A stretch of DNA of 6,405 nt from Deltaproteobacteria bacterium. GTDB lineage: Bacteria > Desulfobacterota > Desulfobacteria > Desulfobacterales > BuS5. Below are positions 1 to 5,924 of this stretch, in pieces. Both the position numbers and the translations under genes were made by a program. Below the pieces are notes generated by a model. The model did no database searches. It worked only from the letters and a program-made list of their open reading frames with translations, and was not told the DNA's origin. The DNA is taken from the NCBI GenBank assembly GCA_021157555.1, contig JAGGWL010000259.1:1-6405 (forward strand), given 5' to 3'. The number at the start of each line of letters is the position of its first letter. Positions within the stretch are counted from its first letter, which is position 1.

Positions 1-1
1 T

Positions 2-303
2 AATTATTTAGAGTTTGTTTTACCAATTGTCCCGGCTTAAGTTGATAGCCCGGAAATGTCAATAAAACTCTGCCAAGAGAAAAAATCTGCCTTGCACAAA
101 CCCCGCAGGTTTTTAAATATTCCATCCTAAAAGATGCTCTTGATAATGCAATTAAATCGAATTATTCAGGAACTGATGATGCATTTTTTGTAGAAAATAT
201 GGGAAAAAGCGTTAAAATGGTTAAGGGCAGCAACTTAATTATCAAAATAACGACCAAAGAGGATCTTCAATTAGCGCAAGCAATAATTAAAATAATTTTT
301 TAA
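2..303 (+). pseudogene. ispD: IspD (2-C-methyl-D-erythritol 4-phosphate cytidylyltransferase) C-terminal part, frame disrupted
   Basis: IspD joins CTP and 2-C-methyl-D-erythritol 4-phosphate in the non-mevalonate isoprenoid pathway in the cytoplasm. From about position 52 to the TAA at 301-303 the frame reads a typical IspD C-terminus: TLPRE, then LAQTPQVF, then GTDDAFFVE, then VKMVKGSNLIIKITTKEDL, all in the expected order and spacing. Upstream, the matching part (LEFVLPIVPA, the segment that normally precedes a DTIK motif) is in a different frame, 2-37, and hits TAA at 38-40; the downstream frame is closed by TGA and TAG at 43-48, and the third frame by TAG at 9-11. The expected DTIK residues are missing at the junction, so a small out-of-frame deletion explains the data best. 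The rest of the gene lies before the window. Identity is well supported; whether this is a true pseudogene or an assembly/sequencing error cannot be told here. Confidence 0.72.
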
Positions 304-321
304 ATATATTCATTTTTGTTC

Positions 322-340
322 CTTTGTCCCCGTTCCTAAT
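322..340 (-). repeat. Boundary repeat copy 1 (GGGGA-centred motif)
   Basis: On the minus strand it reads ATTAGGAACGGGGACAAAG. It supplies the TAG stop of the outer-membrane protein gene and runs just past it. It matches copy 2 and copy 3 at 15 of 19 positions each. Confidence 0.5.
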
Positions 341-1205
341 AACAAAAGTAGAGTCTCAGGTATACCCAGGGACCTTTCCAGTAATTTTGAGCTTCAACAT
401 CATGCATAAACCTGATATTTACGCCCATTTTATCATTAATAGTATATCCCAGGTTTGCACCAACTTTGATGAAATCGGTTTTGGAATTATGAATATCATG
501 CCCGTCAGATTCAGCATTTTCCAGACTTTTCCACCAGTCAAAGTGAGCGGCCAAATAAAATTTGTCGGTCAGGTTATAAGTAAATATGCTTTCAAATTCA
601 AAAGCATCCGGCTCTTTATAATTATGATCCTGTTCTTCAAGTTTTTGCCAGTAATTAAGACAAATATCAAGGGCATACTTTTTCCAGTACTGACCATATG
701 CTACCTGGTGCTGAAACCACCATGTATGATAACCGACATTGACAGAATCGTTTTTATCCCATGAACCTGTGGGCGTATATATAAACTCCCATAAGGATAG
801 ATATGTTCCGGTTTTTTCATTTTCGTAAAGAAAAACAAATGGACCAACAACAATATCTCCCAGCCCTGAAGCACTCTTTTTTTTATTCAATTCAGGTTTG
901 TATTCTATGCTCGCCAGTGGCAAAGCGGCATTAAAGCCCCATGTATGCCCGAATAGTTTATTTTTCATGGTGTAAACCGGCCTGAGAACATAATATATGT
1001 AATCAAGATCAAATTCTCCCACCTTATCACCATTTTGATCATAAAAATTATTTCCACACATATAGCCTGCGTAATTAACAAGAATCAGGCTGCCGGGAGG
1101 CGATGCCATATTATCGTAAGGGTCGAGCACATCGGCTCCTGCCGTTGATACGAATACTGCAAGGATTATCAAGGCTGCTTGAAAGCAAAAATTTTTTTTC
1201 TCCAT
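336..1205 (-). CDS. Outer-membrane beta-barrel protein, Phenol_MetA_deg/transporter-like family
   Basis: Predicted exported outer-membrane barrel of 289 residues. The N-terminus (MEKKNFCFQAALIILAVFVS, then TAGA before DVLDP) is a standard signal peptide of about 24 residues. The mature part is rich in Tyr and Trp with alternating hydrophobic/polar strands, has a GLGDIVVGP turn-and-strand motif and a PTGSWD motif typical of Phenol_MetA_deg-type proteins, and ends in an aromatic strand (WVYLRLYFCY) with a terminal Tyr, as outer-membrane proteins do. The frame stays open to a TTG at 1233-1235, but the ATG at 1203-1205 places the signal peptide correctly and has a GGGGA stretch upstream (1216-1220, complement), so it is preferred. 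It converges with ispD and diverges from the radical SAM gene, so it is probably monocistronic. Substrate is unknown; the family name reflects old annotation and does not prove a role in phenol degradation. Confidence 0.85.
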   Translation of the reverse strand: MEKKNFCFQAALIILAVFVSTAGADVLDPYDNMASPPGSLILVNYAGYMCGNNFYDQNGDKVGEFDLDYIYYVLRPVYTMKNKLFGHTWGFNAALPLASIEYKPELNKKKSASGLGDIVVGPFVFLYENEKTGTYLSLWEFIYTPTGSWDKNDSVNVGYHTWWFQHQVAYGQYWKKYALDICLNYWQKLEEQDHNYKEPDAFEFESIFTYNLTDKFYLAAHFDWWKSLENAESDGHDIHNSKTDFIKVGANLGYTINDKMGVNIRFMHDVEAQNYWKGPWVYLRLYFCY

Positions 1206-1210
1206 AATAA

Positions 1211-1229
1211 TTTCGTCCCCGTTTCTTAT
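1211..1229 (-). repeat. Boundary repeat copy 2 (GGGGA-centred motif)
   Basis: On the minus strand it reads ATAAGAAACGGGGACGAAA and lies 5 nt upstream of the ATG of the outer-membrane protein. It matches copy 3 at 17 of 19 positions. Its GGGGA may double as a ribosome-binding site, although the spacing to the ATG (about 10 nt) is long. With copy 1 it flanks the outer-membrane protein gene as a direct repeat. Confidence 0.55.
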
Positions 1230-1235
1230 TTGCAA

Positions 1236-1294
1236 AATCTGATTTATTCAGGTAAAAAAATAATAATATTTTAAACTGGATAATTAATACTTAA
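1236..1294. promoter_or_regulatory. Divergent AT-rich intergenic region (promoters expected)
   Basis: This short AT-rich spacer, together with the OMP leader at 1206-1235, separates the start of the minus-strand outer-membrane protein from the plus-strand radical SAM gene. Both genes must be transcribed away from here unless the radical SAM gene is read from elsewhere. Several TATTAT/TAATAT-like hexamers occur around 1262-1272, but no convincing -35/-10 pair stands out, so no individual promoter is called. Confidence 0.4.
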
Positions 1295-1310
1295 TTGATA
1301 CCTCAATTGA
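1291..1310. promoter_or_regulatory. Small dyad over the radical SAM start codon
   Basis: AATTGA (1293-1298) and TCAATT (1303-1308) form a perfect 6-bp inverted repeat with a 4-nt spacer, extendable by a T-G and a T-A pair. It contains the putative TTG start at 1295. AATTGATA is also directly repeated (1293-1300 and 1305-1312), so two in-frame TTG codons lie 12 nt apart. In DNA this could be a small operator; in mRNA a weak hairpin hiding the start codon. Both roles are speculative because the site is AT-rich and short. Confidence 0.25.
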
Positions 1311-3031
1311 TAAAAGAAAGCAAAAAATATGCCGCGGCTGAAACAGGCGCTGTCCGCAAAGACTGGAGAGGACGGACAAGAATTGCCCTTGTTTACCCGA
1401 ACCAGTACCATGTTGGAATGTCTAATCTGGGGTTTCAGACTGTTTATCGGCTGTTGAACGGCATTGACCGGATTCTTTGCGAAAGAGCATTCCTGCCTGA
1501 TAACGGTAAAAATAAAAACAGCCGGATTGTAACTATAGAATCTCAAAGGCCGGTCACTGATTTCGATATAATTGCCTTTTCAGTTTCATTTGAAAGCGAT
1601 TTTCTTAATATTATATCTTTCCTGAATATGGCCGGACTTCCGATACTTGCAAAGGAGAGGATGCCTGGCCATCCCCTGATTATTGCGGGGGGGGTGGCAT
1701 GTTTTTTAAATCCGGAACCGCTTGCTATGTTTATTGACTTTTTCCTGCTGGGTGAAGCAGAAATTTTGCTTCCAGATTTTTGCCAATATTTTGATAAAAT
1801 AATTATGAAATCCAGTGAGGGGAAAAAAAACTTCCTGCTTGATATTGCAAAAAACATGACCGGAGCTTATGTGCCGGAATTTTACCGTCCGAGTTATAAT
1901 AATGACGGAACTCTTAAATTGTTTGAGCCGCTCTGTGGAGTACCTGAGAAGGTAAAAAAAGTTTTTCTTCAGGACATTTCTTCTACCTCTACCTGCAGCG
2001 CTGTTTTAACCCCGCACACTTCCTTTAAAAAAACATTTTTAATCGAAACTGGCCGAGGATGCATCCATGGATGTCGCTTTTGCAGTGCCGGATATATATA
2101 TAGGCCTCCTCGTTACAGGAATTTGACTGTACTGAAAAAATGCATCCGGGATGGTCTTAAACTTACAGATCGGATAGGTTTTGTGGGTGCCGCCATATCC
2201 GATCTTCCGCAAATAGGACCTCTTTGCTCTGAATTTAAAAATGAAAATATAAGAATATCGTTCAGTTCACTTAGAGCGGATGCTGTTACCGAAGATTTTT
2301 TATCGGTTCTCAAACAAAGTCGGGTAAAAACAGCTACAATAGCGCCAGATGCCGGATCACAGCGGATGCGGGATGTTATCAACAAGGGTATTACGGAAGA
2401 AGATATCCTCAAAACTGCTGAAAGGCTGGTGGCGAAAGGAATACCGAATCTCAAACTTTATTTCATGATCGGTCTTCCCTCTGAAACGCTTGAAGATATA
2501 GAAGAAATTGTCAAGCTCTGCAAAGAAGTCAAAGATGTATTTCTGAAATCAAGCCGGATCAGGAAGCATATCGGCAAGATAACATTAAGTATCAATCCTT
2601 TTGTTCCCAAGCCTGTTACGCCTTTTCAGTGGGCAGCAATGGATAATAAGCACATGATAAAAAAAAAGATTAATATTATTAAATCCGGATTAAAAAAAGT
2701 GGCCAACCTTCGTATTCATGCGGAAAGTCCCCGCCGTACATATATTCAGGCCATGATTTCCAGAGGCGACCGCAGGATGGGGGAAGTATTATTAAGAGCT
2801 TTAAAAAATAAAGAAAATTGGCCGAAAACCTTGAAAGAAATTTCTTTGAATCCTGATTTTTTTGTTTACAGAGAAAGACCTTTTGAGGAATTGTTTCCCT
2901 GGGATTTTATTGAACATGGAGTCAAAAAATCTTTTTTGTGGTATGAGTATAATCAGGCTGAAAAAGAAAAGGTCTCTCCTCCCTGCAGGGTTGGATCTTG
3001 CAACCTTTGTGGTGTTTGCCAGGTGAAATGA
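1295..3031 (+). CDS. B12-binding-domain-type radical SAM protein
   Basis: A 578-residue radical SAM protein of unknown reaction. Residues about 28-165 form a Rossmann-like B12-binding-type domain (ALVYPNQYHVGMSNLGFQTV, then GG plus NPEPLA plus GEAE at about 132-156). Residues about 245-440 are the radical SAM core, with the cluster motif CX3CX2C at C256, C260 and C263 in ETGRGCIHGCRFCSAG, which binds the [4Fe-4S] cluster that cleaves S-adenosylmethionine. The C-terminus has SRGDRRM (489-495) and a second cysteine group CX4CX2CX2C (C564, C569, C572, C575). This layout matches uncharacterised radical SAM proteins common in Deltaproteobacteria. Start: an in-frame TAA at 1292-1294 closes the frame, and no ATG occurs before residue 42 inside the conserved domain, so TTG at 1295 (or 1307) is the start; no good Shine-Dalgarno is visible. 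The gene is co-directional with the rnf cluster but 205 bp from it; a functional link is not shown. Confidence 0.85.
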   Translation: MIPQLIKESKKYAAAETGAVRKDWRGRTRIALVYPNQYHVGMSNLGFQTVYRLLNGIDRILCERAFLPDNGKNKNSRIVTIESQRPVTDFDIIAFSVSFESDFLNIISFLNMAGLPILAKERMPGHPLIIAGGVACFLNPEPLAMFIDFFLLGEAEILLPDFCQYFDKIIMKSSEGKKNFLLDIAKNMTGAYVPEFYRPSYNNDGTLKLFEPLCGVPEKVKKVFLQDISSTSTCSAVLTPHTSFKKTFLIETGRGCIHGCRFCSAGYIYRPPRYRNLTVLKKCIRDGLKLTDRIGFVGAAISDLPQIGPLCSEFKNENIRISFSSLRADAVTEDFLSVLKQSRVKTATIAPDAGSQRMRDVINKGITEEDILKTAERLVAKGIPNLKLYFMIGLPSETLEDIEEIVKLCKEVKDVFLKSSRIRKHIGKITLSINPFVPKPVTPFQWAAMDNKHMIKKKINIIKSGLKKVANLRIHAESPRRTYIQAMISRGDRRMGEVLLRALKNKENWPKTLKEISLNPDFFVYRERPFEELFPWDFIEHGVKKSFLWYEYNQAEKEKVSPPCRVGSCNLCGVCQVK

Positions 3032-3049
3032 TAAGGAACGGGGATGAAA
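3031..3049 (+). repeat. Boundary repeat copy 3 (GGGGA-centred motif)
   Basis: It reads ATAAGGAACGGGGATGAAA and begins on the last base of the radical SAM stop codon. It is oriented in the sense direction of that gene, just as copies 1 and 2 are in the sense direction of the outer-membrane protein gene. It matches copy 2 at 17 of 19 positions. Confidence 0.55.
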
Positions 3050-3236
3050 ATGGTTATTTTATAGCAAATATCCAATTTTTAGAAAAAAACTTGAATATTT
3101 TTTTTCATCATGATAAACAAATCAATTAAGTTTAAGAAGAGTCTCTTTCTAAAATTTATTTATTTTTCATCAATTTTTTAAATGAAGTGCTTTGAAAATA
3201 ATCTCAAAGGACTCATAATGAAAGGTATAACCGAGT
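3050..3236 (+). promoter_or_regulatory. AT-rich leader upstream of the cytochrome-rnf cluster
   Basis: No gene is seen here. A weak A/T hairpin (GAAAAAAA at 3082-3089 with TTTTTTTC at 3099-3106) could help end radical SAM transcription, but it has almost no GC. TTGAAT (3091-3096) and TAAACA (3114-3119) are spaced by 17 bp and form a poor sigma-70-like promoter candidate for the cytochrome-rnf transcript. AAAGGA at 3206-3211 is a well-placed Shine-Dalgarno for an ATG at 3218, which is not in frame with the cytochrome. A promoter is expected in this spacer, but its exact place is not fixed. Confidence 0.3.
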
Positions 3237-3617
3237 ATGACTTCCAAAAAAGAATTATTGGCGGCTTTTGTCTTGACTTTGATTCTGCTGGTTGTTGGTG
3301 TTATAAGCTACGCAGCCTTTCCTGCAAAGCCCCCTGATCAGCCGGTAAGGCTGATGTTTAAGGGCGTTGCCGGTAATGTTTTATTCACCCACAAAATGCA
3401 TACATCTGAATCCGGTTATGATGTTGCCTGTAGTGACTGCCATCATAATCTTGAAGAAGGTGAAACAGATCCTCAAACCTGCGGTGAATGTCATGAAGCC
3501 GTATCGGAAGATGAGGATGTACCGGCAAAGACAGATGCATTTCATTCCCAATGTATCGGCTGCCATCAGGAACAAGAAGCCGGACCTCAAAAATGTGCAT
3601 CCTGCCATGTTATGTAG
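3237..3617 (+). CDS. Tetraheme cytochrome c, class III (c3-like), exported or membrane-anchored
   Basis: A 126-residue multiheme cytochrome. Residues 6-28 are one hydrophobic segment that either anchors the protein or is a signal peptide cut near SYA (24-26), leaving about 100 residues, the usual size of cytochrome c3. Four CXXCH heme sites are present: C65-H69, C82-H86, C106-H110 and C120-H124. Besides these four histidines there are exactly four others (H52, H55, H70, H103), the number needed for bis-histidine ligation of all four hemes, and the order of HKMH, CHH and the spaced heme sites resembles class III cytochromes. It should act in the periplasm as a low-potential electron carrier. 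It lies 59 bp before rnfC in the same direction, like the cytochrome c genes that head rnf clusters in sulfate reducers, and is probably an electron partner of the Rnf complex. The start is uncertain: ATG 3237 has only AAAGG 11 nt upstream. Confidence 0.88.
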   Translation: MTSKKELLAAFVLTLILLVVGVISYAAFPAKPPDQPVRLMFKGVAGNVLFTHKMHTSESGYDVACSDCHHNLEEGETDPQTCGECHEAVSEDEDVPAKTDAFHSQCIGCHQEQEAGPQKCASCHVM

Positions 3618-3663
3618 TTTTTTTATTTTTATGTTTTTTTTAACTTAATGCGATAGAATCAGT

Positions 3664-3669
3664 AAAAGG
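3664..3669 (+). promoter_or_regulatory. Ribosome-binding site of rnfC
   Basis: AAAAGG lies 7 nt upstream of the ATG at 3677 and supports that start for rnfC. Confidence 0.55.
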
Positions 3670-3676
3670 TTGAACT

Positions 3677-4960
3677 ATGATAAAAAAATCATTTATTGGC
3701 TTGGCAAAACCGAGGCTTATGTATGAAACCCTTGAGAGTTTGCTGCCGGAACCTCAAAATATAGCAATACCTGAAAAGGTTACGCTTCTTTTGGAAACAG
3801 ATCCAGCGCTGTTAAGCGGTGGGCAAGGTTCAATCAAAGAGAAAGATAAGGTTAAAACTGGACAAAAACTGACTCTTGCAGAACAAAACGCTGAATATGT
3901 AATCGCAACTGTTACTGGCACAATCTCATCCATTACTCCCTTTACCGGTAATTTTGGTAAACAGTATATTGCAATTTCGATTGCAGCCGTTCCGGATGAA
4001 GAGATAAATGGCGATTTTGCTAAAGTTGCAGAAAAAAATCTTTTTAATGGAATAAGGGATTTTCTTTTATCATGCCCCGGGGGCATCCCAAGGCCACTCT
4101 TTTCAGAGAACAGAGGCAAGGTTAAAACTCTTGTTGTTTGCGGAATCGACAATGACCTGCTGATTACAACCAGTCAACATATGGTCAAAGCGGAGATGAA
4201 CAGCATCAAGGATGGAATTGATATTCTGAAAAAAGCAACTGCAGCAGAAAAAATTATTTTTGTGGTGCCAAGGCACCTTCAACACGAAGCTTCAGCAGCA
4301 GATGCATCCATAAAGATTATTGATCTCCAGTATCCGGCCGCATTACCCCGGATGATTATGAAGGATGTTTTAGGCCAGGTTGTTCCAGCCGGGCGAACTT
4401 GTGAAGATCTGGGTGTATTCTTTATTAGTGCCGAGGCTGCAGCTTCCATAGGCACTGCCTTTAAAAATGGCGTGATTCCACTTAACAAGAAAATTACTGT
4501 AATAAAAAAGGACGGCACAGCCACAGTTGTATCTGCCAGGATCGGTACCCCTTTAAGTAATATTTTCACTGCCCTGAATATTAATCTAAACGAAAAGGAT
4601 CGCATCATACTTGGCGGCCCGATGACCGGTTCGGCAGTATATTCGACAGAACATCCGGTTTTGCCGGATACCGATGCCATTATTATTCAGGATTCTTTGG
4701 CAATGCCATCTGTTTCCGACTATCCCTGTATTAATTGCGGAGAATGCATACGGATATGTCCTGTTAATGTTCCGATTAATATGCTTGTCAGGCTTCTTGA
4801 AGCAGGTTTATATCAGGAAGCTGCGGATGAGTATGACTTGATGGCATGCATTGAATGCGGTCTCTGTGCATATGTTTGTCCTGCAAAAATACCAATTTTT
4901 CAGTATATCAGACTGGCCAAATATGAACTTGCTCGCTTGCAAGTTGAAGAGGAGGCATAG
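3677..4960 (+). CDS. rnfC: Rnf electron transport complex subunit C, divergent
   Basis: Peripheral, cytoplasmic-side subunit of the ion-translocating Rnf complex, 427 residues. The C-terminal ferredoxin domain is intact, with two [4Fe-4S] sites: C351, C354, C357, C361 and C391, C394, C397, C401, the latter in CIECGLCAYVCPAK followed by QYIRLAK, a hallmark of RnfC. RIGTPL (288-293) and ILGGPMTG (311-318) are the usual RnfC/Complex I 51-kDa-like motifs of the middle part. However, the N-terminal FxGGxHP motif reads FIGLAKP; the glycine-rich VGxGGAxFPT stretch that builds the NADH/FMN site is replaced by unrelated residues ending in CPGGIPRPLF (133-142); the NGAECEP stretch reads CGIDNDL (155-161); and YPxGxEKQLI reads YPAALPRMIM (219-228). 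NAD reactivity is therefore doubtful. The stop is directly followed by the rnfD start. Confidence 0.92.
   Translation: MIKKSFIGLAKPRLMYETLESLLPEPQNIAIPEKVTLLLETDPALLSGGQGSIKEKDKVKTGQKLTLAEQNAEYVIATVTGTISSITPFTGNFGKQYIAISIAAVPDEEINGDFAKVAEKNLFNGIRDFLLSCPGGIPRPLFSENRGKVKTLVVCGIDNDLLITTSQHMVKAEMNSIKDGIDILKKATAAEKIIFVVPRHLQHEASAADASIKIIDLQYPAALPRMIMKDVLGQVVPAGRTCEDLGVFFISAEAAASIGTAFKNGVIPLNKKITVIKKDGTATVVSARIGTPLSNIFTALNINLNEKDRIILGGPMTGSAVYSTEHPVLPDTDAIIIQDSLAMPSVSDYPCINCGECIRICPVNVPINMLVRLLEAGLYQEAADEYDLMACIECGLCAYVCPAKIPIFQYIRLAKYELARLQVEEEA
4949..4955 (+). promoter_or_regulatory. Strong ribosome-binding site of rnfD inside rnfC
   Basis: GAGGAGG is embedded in the last codons of rnfC (EEEA). 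It stands 5 nt before ATG 4961 and 8 nt before ATG 4964, so the second Met may be the more used start; the difference is one residue. The overlap with rnfC suggests translational coupling. Confidence 0.7.
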
Positions 4961-5923
4961 ATGATGATTAATGCAAAAAAATTTACAGTTTCCCATGCAC
5001 CATTCTGGCATGACGGAAGCGGGATATCATCTCGAAGTTATAATATAATGATAGCAACCCTGCCTGCAATTATTGCCGGCCTGTTGATGTACGGCATGCC
5101 CGCTCTTGCGGTTGTTTGTTTATCCATCTCATCCGCCATGATCTGGGAACTTTTGATGAATCTTGCTACAAAACGCCCTATTTCAATAGGAGACGGCAAT
5201 GCAGGTGTAATAGGCATTCTTCTTGCCATGCTTTTGCCTGCAGGAACGCCATGGTGGATTGTCATAACGGGGACTTTTTTTGCCGTTGTAATAGGCAAAG
5301 AAATTTATGGTGGTATTGGCAGCAATCCTTTTAATCCGGTTGTGGTTGCGATTGCCATTCTGATGGTTTCATGGAAGGATTTTTTTGATTTTGACCAAGC
5401 CCTGCTAAACTATGACCTGAATTTTGTAATGGTATACCCTCTGGCGGCGCTAAAACATTTCGGAACATCAGCCATTGGGGGTTTTAGTATTTTTGACCTC
5501 CTCTTGGGGAAACAGATGGGCGGCATCGGTTCTACCTTCGGACTTGGTATAATTATCGGAGGAATCTATCTGATTATACGTGGTATTATAAGATGGGAAA
5601 TTTCCGCCTCATTCCTCGCGGGAATTTTTATTACAGCTCTGCTTTTTAACATTTCTGATCCAGACCGTTTTGCAGGACCTTTTTTTCATATATTAACAGG
5701 ATACACCCTAATCGGCGCCTTTTTTCTTGCAACTGAAGATTCATCTTCTCCGGTTAATTTTATCCCAATGCTGATTTACGGCGCTGGAGCAGGTGTTATG
5801 ACGGTACTGATTAGAAATATAGGAATTTATATAGATGGCGTAATTTTTGCGATTCTGGTCATGAATCTTGTTAATCCTTTGTTAGACAAGATAAGACCAA
5901 AAGCAATCGGAAAGGTTGGGTAA
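4961..5923 (+). CDS. rnfD: Rnf electron transport complex subunit D, divergent
   Basis: Integral membrane subunit of Rnf, 320 residues with about eight to ten hydrophobic segments. Family hallmarks are present: SIGDGNAGVIGILLAMLLP (75-93), GKEIYGGIGSNPFNP (112-126), GGIYLIIRGIIRWEIS (200-215), HILTGYTLIGAFFLATED (243-260) and LIRNIGIYIDGVIFAIL (283-299). Classical RnfD, like NqrB, carries FMN covalently on the Thr of an SGATPL-type motif. By alignment of the following segment (LAALK, then LLLG, GGIG, and IIGG), that position here reads VMVYPLAAL (156-164): Tyr stands in place of the flavin-bearing Thr and no SGAT occurs anywhere in the protein. The neighbouring GETS motif reads GSTF (190-193). 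Start at 4961 (or 4964) follows the rnfC stop directly; the stop is one base before rnfG. Clearly the D subunit by position and sequence, but its cofactor state is uncertain. Confidence 0.93.
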   Translation: MMINAKKFTVSHAPFWHDGSGISSRSYNIMIATLPAIIAGLLMYGMPALAVVCLSISSAMIWELLMNLATKRPISIGDGNAGVIGILLAMLLPAGTPWWIVITGTFFAVVIGKEIYGGIGSNPFNPVVVAIAILMVSWKDFFDFDQALLNYDLNFVMVYPLAALKHFGTSAIGGFSIFDLLLGKQMGGIGSTFGLGIIIGGIYLIIRGIIRWEISASFLAGIFITALLFNISDPDRFAGPFFHILTGYTLIGAFFLATEDSSSPVNFIPMLIYGAGAGVMTVLIRNIGIYIDGVIFAILVMNLVNPLLDKIRPKAIGKVG

Positions 5924-5924
5924 T

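Noticed and set aside
304..335. Shared terminator between convergent ispD and outer-membrane protein genes
   Set aside because: The spacer is only 32 bp and shows no inverted repeat that could form a stable stem.
324..764. 146-codon open frame on the + strand opposite the outer-membrane protein gene
   Set aside because: It is the antisense of a gene with signal peptide, barrel pattern and terminal aromatic residue; its own translation shows no domain or plausible ribosome-binding site.
336..1235. Longer outer-membrane protein starting at TTG 1235
   Set aside because: It would add ten charged/polar residues in front of a normal signal peptide; ATG 1205 fits better.
2113..2454. Minus-strand open frame of 113 codons in the radical SAM gene
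   Set aside because: It overlaps the conserved radical SAM core on the other strand and has no recognisable protein features.
3618..3641. T-rich stretch after the cytochrome gene as a rho-independent terminator
   Set aside because: Two T runs are present, but no GC-rich stem precedes them, and rnfC follows in the same direction; at most it could attenuate transcription.
4279..4680. Minus-strand open frame of 133 codons inside rnfC (and a similar one at 3754-4152)
   Set aside because: Shadow frames of a clear rnfC; no signal of their own.
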